NCBI GenBank assembly: GCA_029948255.1
Contig: JALIZF010001577.1
Coordinates: 62,001-126,000 of the forward strand
Source of the DNA: Telmatactis stephensoni
Taxonomy: Eukaryota > Cnidaria > Anthozoa > Actiniaria > Isophelliidae
DNA length: 64,000 bases
Direction of reading: 5' to 3'
The position numbers and the translations under genes are program-made. Below, piece by piece: positions 60,386-64,000 of the stretch. The notes beneath the pieces are model-generated. The model saw only the letters and a list, made by a program, of their open reading frames with translations, did not search any database and was not told the DNA's origin. Numbering within the stretch: position 1 is the first letter of the stretch; every line of letters starts with the position of its first letter.

Positions 60386-62063
60386 AACAAACAAACAAAC
60401 AAACAAACAAACAAACAAAGAACGGCAAATAGAAAGAAAAAAGGAAGAAAAAAGAAAGAACCAAACAAGAAAGAACGAACGAACGAACGAGAGGGAGATG
60501 GAAAAGGGATAAATATAATTATTATAATTCAAAACAAGGCCACTATGGCAAATATCGGTGATTTTTTTGAGCCGTTAGACAAGGTTAGACTTGGATATCA
60601 TAATTCAATAAATTGTCACTTATCTGTTTTGTTGTATCCTGGCTTGACTTCCTTAATTTTTCATCGATTAGCTGTGTATTAACACTACAAAATCTGCCGT
60701 GAGCAACGGTTCACTAGTACATAACGAACTACCGCATCCTACAATCCTGGACTAATTAGTTTGGGACAGGATGGATTTTGAGCACCCCTAACCCTACCAA
60801 CGCCCTCTCCCCTCCCCCCTCCCCCTCCGCTCAATGTTGTCTTTCAGTTGGGACTGGGAAACACGGGTACATGTCCTGGTAACTGCAACATTGTTTGGAG
60901 GGGGAGGGGGGAGGAAAAAGCCGAGAATCAACGATATTATATATTCGATGATGAAAAATACGATTTTGTACTTGAATGTCCCAGACATTCTGACCAGAAT
61001 TGTAGCTACCACGTGACCCGTTACTAAGTGGTACGCGTCGATTGATAAATTAATAAGTTAATCCAAATCCCCTAATTCTTGGTTATGTAGGGGATTTGGA
61101 TTAACTTATTTACTTATTAACCGACGCGTACCGCTTACGTAACGGGTCACGCGGTAGCTAGCATGCAGTAGTTCGTTACGTACGATTGAACCGTTGGTCA
61201 CGGCAGATTTTGTAGTGTTTATACACAGCTAATCGATGAAAAAATAAGCAAGTCAAGCCAGGATACAACAAAACAGATAAGTGACAATTTATTAACTTAT
61301 GATATCGAAGTCTAACGGCTCAAAAATTAAAACCACCGATATTTGCCATAGTGCCCTTGTCTCAACCGAATCGTAAATATGTCTGAGAGAGAGAGAGAGA
61401 TCAAAAATCCATATTAGATGAGCTCACGAGTCAGAGGAGTCAATTTCAGGTTTAAATATTCGAGCCACAAAGGATTGATCCCCATCAACACATCTTGCAG
61501 GGCCACCTTAATATTGTTTTTTTTCAAACTGGCGTTATTAGAGTGCATTTCATATGTCTGTGAAATACGATCAGTTATTTGTGCCTATTTAGTCGCTATT
61601 TAGTTGCTATTTAGTCACTAGCATTGAACCAGAACTTTCTTATAATAGCAATACACTGGAGACATCAAATACACAAGAGAATTGAGTCAAATGACTTTGC
61701 ATAATAGCTTTTAATTACTTTATTACTTCAAATGAACCTTGTTTCTTTCATTGAAACAGACTTTCTACACCGATCCGTGTATTACTATTATAAGAAAGTT
61801 CTGGTTCAATGCTAGTGACTAAATAGCAACTAAATAGCAACTAAATAGGCACAAATAACTTGATCTTATTTCACAGACATATGAAATGCACTCTAATATG
61901 CGAATTCAAAGCCATATAGCCATTCTAGAGTATCGTTTACCTTTGTGGTTTCCAGCCCTCCGGTGCTCACGAATCCTCTACCATATATCTTCTCCAAACG
62001 ATGAATTTCAGACTCGGTATAAAGACTAACATTCCAAAATGTTTCCTCGTCGAGTTCAGCCAT
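49529..62063 (-). CDS. PMT: Phosphoethanolamine-type N-methyltransferase (single domain, PMT-2-like), seven exons
   Basis: Minus-strand exons: 61941-62063 (start), 60138-60227, 59200-59292, 58846-58968, 51331-51462, 50778-50900, 49529-49639 (stop TAA). All junctions are phase 0 with GT-AG sites, giving 264 residues. The family transfers methyl groups from S-adenosylmethionine to phosphoethanolamine or its methylated forms, leading to phosphocholine and so to phosphatidylcholine in the cytosol. Visible marks are [11 protein letters not shown] at 31-41, the SAM-binding motif [10 protein letters not shown] at 55-64, [10 protein letters not shown] (acidic motif II), [14 protein letters not shown] (a typical PMT motif), [12 protein letters not shown], and the C terminus [11 protein letters not shown]. 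The length fits a one-domain enzyme resembling the C-terminal (PMT-2) half of plant bifunctional enzymes. Intron 4 is 7.4 kb because it contains minisatellites and a giant Fic-bearing palindrome. Confidence 0.93.
50155..50206 (-). pseudogene. Partial duplicate of the last methyltransferase exon
   Basis: On the minus strand this reads [16 protein letters not shown], identical to the end of the true last exon (49,529-49,639) except for Ile to Val at the end. It then runs on without the Lys-Arg-stop. Only about 50 bp is duplicated, with no splice acceptor at its start. It lies in intron 6. It is probably a non-functional exon fragment, but could give an alternative C terminus if a cryptic acceptor is used. 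Confidence 0.7.
50959..51028 (-). repeat. tRNA-like sequence, SINE head or tRNA pseudogene
   Basis: The minus strand shows CCAGTAGCTCAGTAGTAGAG (an A-box-like D arm with AGCTC...GAGC pairing) and GGTTCGGTTCCC (B box with one change), ending in a CCCATCTTTGGG tail. The acceptor stem pairs poorly and the anticodon arm is unclear. It is therefore a tRNA-derived remnant in methyltransferase intron 5, not a functional tRNA. Confidence 0.5.
51530..51825 (+). repeat. 22-bp minisatellite, left block
   Basis: Thirteen or so copies of ACCACTTACTGACACCTTACCA with minor variants (TGAAACC, TTATTGAC). It stops exactly where the palindrome begins and continues in the same orientation beyond it at 58,399. 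In the sense of the methyltransferase gene each unit carries two donor-like motifs, GGTAAGG and CAGTAAGTGG. Confidence 0.9.
51950..53170 (+). repeat. Duplicated segment and 62-67 bp tandem repeats upstream of left Fic gene
   Basis: Segment A (about 51,955-52,345) and segment B (about 52,795-53,150) are direct copies sharing GAGGTCACGTTCCGGTG, GCGCCGGCGATCCGC, CAACCAAACAAATATTTCGG and CTTAAGGGTCTATTGTGTTC. Between them lie about five units of a 62-67 bp repeat with AAACACAGTGTTTTGAAAG and GCGAGGGATGTG. The mirror image occupies 56,890-58,110. Segment B directly precedes the Fic ORF, so A may be a copy of its control region. Confidence 0.75.
53256..54068 (+). CDS. Fic-domain protein, left arm
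   Basis: An intronless frame of 270 codons. The Fic core motif [14 protein letters not shown] is at 181-194. It has every canonical residue of HPFx(D/E)GNGR: the catalytic His, the phosphate-binding Gly/Asn loop and the Arg. Fic enzymes usually transfer AMP (or another phosphate-linked group) from a nucleotide to a target hydroxyl. The helical N-terminal part contains AYRYLH and [10 protein letters not shown], as in bacterial and eukaryotic Fic proteins. I do not see the usual inhibitory (S/T)xxxE(G/N) helix: TVGFIEA at 61-67 is off by one residue. No signal peptide or membrane segment is visible. A Met-rich 5' reading starts at ATGAGCTGTCC, preceded by AGTCAAG. An AATAAA lies at 54,272, about 200 bases after the stop. 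The protein is identical to that of the right arm. Confidence 0.9.
   Translation: MSCPEESFLSQQHKESNRMLARYVCQSLKQENVGLVDEETVYQILINGADDEDQTLDYRDTVGFIEAYRYLHRLASDVLEIGLLENNIICEVHKILMEHRSHLCTVGQYSVKERLTEFEGKIHYYTRFCDIDQTMQMIIDEFNRRLDEIHRKSLRTTDRLDSLESLIHLTSWLVYKFLQIHPFGDGNGRMVRLLYTYIMEAFGLPFPAPLFWYTKEELQTKDGYKEYITWCKLLSNIRLTLDFKELELDMLRALGECCKECKQLSKNNKK
54410..54835 (+). repeat. TCTAG-rich tandem repeat, left arm
   Basis: Short units built from TAGATTCTAGTATTC and CTAGTGTAGATTCTACTAG repeat for about 420 bp. A GATAGCCTGATAGC-type repeat follows up to about 54,935. The mirror image lies at 55,225-55,650. Units are themselves partly palindromic (TCTAGA, CTAG), which gives strong secondary structure. 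Confidence 0.85.
55016..55044. other. Spacer at the centre of the palindrome
   Basis: The 29 bases between the arms are GC-rich, in contrast to the AT-rich arms, and contain the mini-hairpin GGCGGCTTTGCCGCC. Three further C/G pairs (55,017-55,019 with 55,041-55,043) extend the arm pairing. This is the turn of a potential 3.2-kb stem. Confidence 0.8.
55225..55650 (-). repeat. TCTAG-rich tandem repeat, right arm
   Basis: Inverted copy of 54,410-54,835, with the same unit order. I saw no difference between the two blocks by eye, which is notable for such a repeat and points to a recent origin or ongoing homogenisation. Confidence 0.8.
55992..56804 (-). CDS. Fic-domain protein, right arm
   Basis: Inverted duplicate of the gene at 53,256-54,068, with an identical 270-residue translation including HPFGDGNGR. 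The 3' ends of the two genes face each other across the palindrome centre (convergent), about 1.9 kb apart. The upstream region, AATAAA signal (mirror near 55,783-55,788) and flanking repeats are the same. Transcripts that read through the centre from either side would fold into a perfect hairpin. The functional expectation is as for the left copy; the true target is unknown. Confidence 0.9.
   Translation of the reverse strand: MSCPEESFLSQQHKESNRMLARYVCQSLKQENVGLVDEETVYQILINGADDEDQTLDYRDTVGFIEAYRYLHRLASDVLEIGLLENNIICEVHKILMEHRSHLCTVGQYSVKERLTEFEGKIHYYTRFCDIDQTMQMIIDEFNRRLDEIHRKSLRTTDRLDSLESLIHLTSWLVYKFLQIHPFGDGNGRMVRLLYTYIMEAFGLPFPAPLFWYTKEELQTKDGYKEYITWCKLLSNIRLTLDFKELELDMLRALGECCKECKQLSKNNKK
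56890..58110 (-). repeat. Duplicated segment and 62-67 bp tandem repeats upstream of right Fic gene
   Basis: Mirror image of 51,950-53,170. The A run in the repeat unit near 57,427 is one or two bases longer than its counterpart, which shifts the pairing sum from 110,060 to about 110,058. That and a few substitutions are the only differences seen. Confidence 0.75.
58175..58340. mobile_element. 166-bp hairpin present only in the right arm
   Basis: TTCGTGGCGGCTAAGGC...CTTCGCCATCGCGCGCGC at the left is mirrored at the right by GCGCGCGATGGCGAAG...GCCTTAGCCGCCACGAA. The left arm reads straight through at 51,876-51,892. So either a MITE was gained here or it was removed from the other arm. No clean target duplication is visible. 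Confidence 0.75.
58399..58795 (+). repeat. 22-bp minisatellite, right block
   Basis: About eighteen copies of ACCACTTACTGACACCTTACCA, in the same orientation and of the same consensus as the left block at 51,530-51,825. The two blocks were one array before the palindrome entered. Confidence 0.9.
59829..60050 (+). repeat. GATT microsatellites in methyltransferase intron 2
   Basis: (GATT)n runs at about 59,829-59,892 and 60,020-60,045, separated by a unique piece containing an inverted pair around CATCCA. No coding content. Confidence 0.8.
60231..60492 (+). repeat. Tetranucleotide microsatellite cluster next to exon 2
   Basis: Runs of GAAA, GAAT, GAAC, GAAA and CAAA in succession, starting only a few bases from the acceptor of methyltransferase exon 2 (exon ends at 60,227). 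On the gene strand these form a very long T/C-rich tract directly before the acceptor. The long frames read from it are artefacts. Confidence 0.9.
60535..61359. mobile_element. Foldback MITE in methyltransferase intron 1
   Basis: CAAGGCCACTATGGCAAATA at the left is mirrored by TATTTGCCATAGTGCCCTTG at the right. The arms also share AGTGACAATTTATT, CAGCTAATCGATGAAAAA and a CGTGACC..CGGTT region. Segment 60,740-60,960 has no counterpart in the other arm and is a later insertion. Near 61,060-61,100 the AATCCAAATCCCCTAA stem forms the inner hairpin. Confidence 0.65.
61537..61898. mobile_element. 362-bp foldback MITE in methyltransferase intron 1
   Basis: ATTAGAGTGCATTTCATATG is mirrored by CATATGAAATGCACTCTAAT. 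The arms share CTATTTAGTTGCTATTTAG and AACCAGAACTTTCTTATAAT in opposite orientation. It lies only about 40 bp from the first coding exon (61,941). Confidence 0.75.
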
Positions 62064-62152
62064 GTTTATTTTTTCCTAAGTGTTTCACTTCACTTCACTT
62101 TTAGTTAATGACATGTGCTACCTTTAAAAAAATGAGTACAGCGGTCAGCGGT

Positions 62153-62400
62153 TTACATGTTAGATTTTATGTGAGCTAAAAAAACAGATTCTTCTTTATA
62201 AGTCATATCAGTAACAGACTGTGAAAGATTATTCCAGTCAATAATTGTACGGGGAATAAAACTATATTTAAAAATGTTTGTCCAAAATAAAATTGGAACA
62301 CTATGCATGTGACCTGTTTTACGGCTGGGCTTGACAACAGATTCAAAGGGAAGAAGAGATTTATTCCTCAATCCTTTATGTAGAAGACACAAACTGTTTC
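62153..62400 (-). pseudogene. C-terminal fragment of a LINE
   Basis: The minus-strand frame contains NIFKYSFIPRTIIDWNNL followed by LAHIKSNM. This matches the characteristic C-terminal end of CR1/Jockey-group LINE polyproteins, where a YSFxPRTIxDWNxLP motif recurs. There is no RT. It is located upstream of the methyltransferase start codon, about 90 bp away. Confidence 0.6.
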
Positions 62401-64000
62401 AAACTGTGTTGATTTTTTTATCGTTATTCCTTTTGAATGTTTCACAAGTCCATATCAAAGTATGATGTTGTCTGGTGCCTCAGGACGTTGTTGTTACGTT
62501 GTTAGTTCGGGATTTTTTAGTTCATGGCCTTTGACTGCGTTCTAATGTTAATCAATTTGTGATTATTGCTGCGAGCGAAGCGAGCAGCGACACTAATCTT
62601 GTCATGCGCGGGATGTTTATAGAGCTAAGCTCTGAACTCGATTATTTAGTAAGTGGATATGGTGAACGATGATTTGCGATGTCATCAAAATATGCTTGGA
62701 ATGATCGCTGACCACGCGATTGGAGTCTTTGTTTTCTAGCTAGTTGTTATTCCCCCCCGGGGGGGGGGGGGGTACTCCCATATATTTACTATACGGGGAT
62801 GATCCGCTGAACAGGGTATGATTTTTCGAGTTCCCTGTCATAAACAGGGTATCCTTTTTGCAATTTTTTGAGCTTCTTGTCATTTTCAGGTTAGCAGCTT
62901 TCTCATCAACCTTAGTCGTTAGCTAGCCACAACGGCAACGATCTGTCTAGAAGCTTTATTTCGTTGTTCGTTGTTCGATCACGATCGCAACAAACTCGTT
63001 ATGAAACTCATTTACATTACAGACAAATAAGTACATTACATTCTGCAATTATTATGCTTTGTCATAAACAGGGTATGGTATTTTGAGTTTTTCTGTCATA
63101 AACAGGGTAACCGTTTTAGGATCCCAGCGGAACATCCCCACCCAAATCCTGGTCAATATATTTCAGTGAATAAAATGTACTTGTACATTTCTAAAACTTG
63201 TGTTGTCGTAGTCAGTTAGTTTTATAATCATTGCCAACGCTAGCCGTTTGTGATTGTTTGAAAAATTGCTTTAATTTACTCAAAGTGCTAAATATTTTGA
63301 ACTGTGTGTGTCCGACACTGAACCTGGAGAATTATGTTCTGTAGTTCAATACTGAAGGTCAACTAGCAGTGTTCGTCACACAACGCACAGGAGATTTGAT
63401 ATATCAGACAAAGCGGTGTACTTTCGTGAGTTTTAGGGGAACAGTTCTGCTAACGTGGATACACCAGCTGTTTTCTGTTCGCAGCATTTCACTTTCTATT
63501 AGAAACGGCTAGTAGTTAGTCAACCTATTCTTAAGTCAGCTAGAACGATATCAAAGGACCATAAAGATTGATATAACGTGCGCGCATGTACATCACGATT
63601 TACTGACAATTTCAGTTTGCAAAAACAAAAAAAGAGTGAGTAATCTTCAGTGAACTTTGAATGGTAAACCTACGTAGCACCACATGGGTTTCCAGACCTT
63701 AACAGTTTGGGTTTCCTGTGGTCTTCGATTCAAAGCAATGTAGCGATTTTCAAGTAAAAACATCTCACGAAACATGCATCAATTCACTTGAAAAAAAAAG
63801 CCTTGCTAGTCTCCAGAATGGATAAATTTGTGTGAGAGATCTGCTAGAACCTCTTTAAATCGGTAACACTGTGAGCTGCTTTGGGCACGGTTCACCGCAT
63901 GCATATACAATTAATGCAATACAATACTATTTTGAGTGACTTGAGTTTTTTCTAGTGATCGTAGATGTCCTACTAACAGTGTTAGTTTGCTTCTGCAGTG
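62401..64000. other. Right end of window without recognisable gene
   Basis: Contains a C/G run (62,752-62,772) and three copies of a TGTCATAAACAGGGTA phrase (about 62,847, 63,060, 63,097). The rest is AT-rich. This should hold the methyltransferase promoter, but no core element stands out. Confidence 0.5.

Noticed and set aside
60057..60532. Minus-strand frames rich in Phe-Ser-Leu and His-Ser repeats
   Set aside because: Translation of tetranucleotide microsatellites; only the methyltransferase exon within them is real.

Overview
The window is nuclear DNA of an invertebrate animal. It is AT-rich, has multi-exon genes with GT-AG introns, and is dense in LINE fragments, a tRNA-derived SINE, many small foldback DNA elements (MITEs) and microsatellites. 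A tandem family of DEG/ENaC sodium channels next to a single-domain phosphoethanolamine methyltransferase fits a cnidarian, probably an anthozoan. That assignment is an inference; nothing here proves the species.

Region 1 (1-48.2 kb) is a plus-strand tandem array of one DEG/ENaC-type channel gene with a six-exon layout (849/163/60/208/92/137 nt). Copy 0 is only a 3' tail at 1-51. Copy 1 (6.0-12.7 kb) is dead: a TA-flanked DNA element splits exon 2 and the last exon, with the second membrane helix, is missing. Copy 2 (14.9-18.8 kb) and copy 3 (27.5-33.4 kb) are intact and each predicts 502 residues. Copy 4 (40.9-48.2 kb) has one in-frame stop in exon 1. That stop lies inside a 51-nt GT...AG segment whose donor and acceptor are both private to this copy, so a new intron may rescue it. 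Spacers and introns share repeats, including a unit of about 170 bp upstream of every copy. Later insertions account for the different spacings.

Region 2 (49.5-62.1 kb, minus strand) is a complete seven-exon phosphoethanolamine-type N-methyltransferase of 264 residues, on the choline/phosphatidylcholine route. Its fourth intron is about 7.4 kb and holds the most striking object here: a 6.57-kb, almost perfect palindrome (51,826-58,398; arms of 3.19 kb, 29-bp spacer). Each arm carries an identical intronless gene for a 270-residue Fic-domain protein with a complete HPFGDGNGR motif. The palindrome interrupts a 22-bp minisatellite that runs in the same direction on both sides. The flanks are therefore not mirrored, which argues against a simple inverted-read artefact.

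Region 3 (62.1-64 kb) is upstream of the methyltransferase. It holds a LINE C-terminal fragment and simple repeats, with no gene that I can support.
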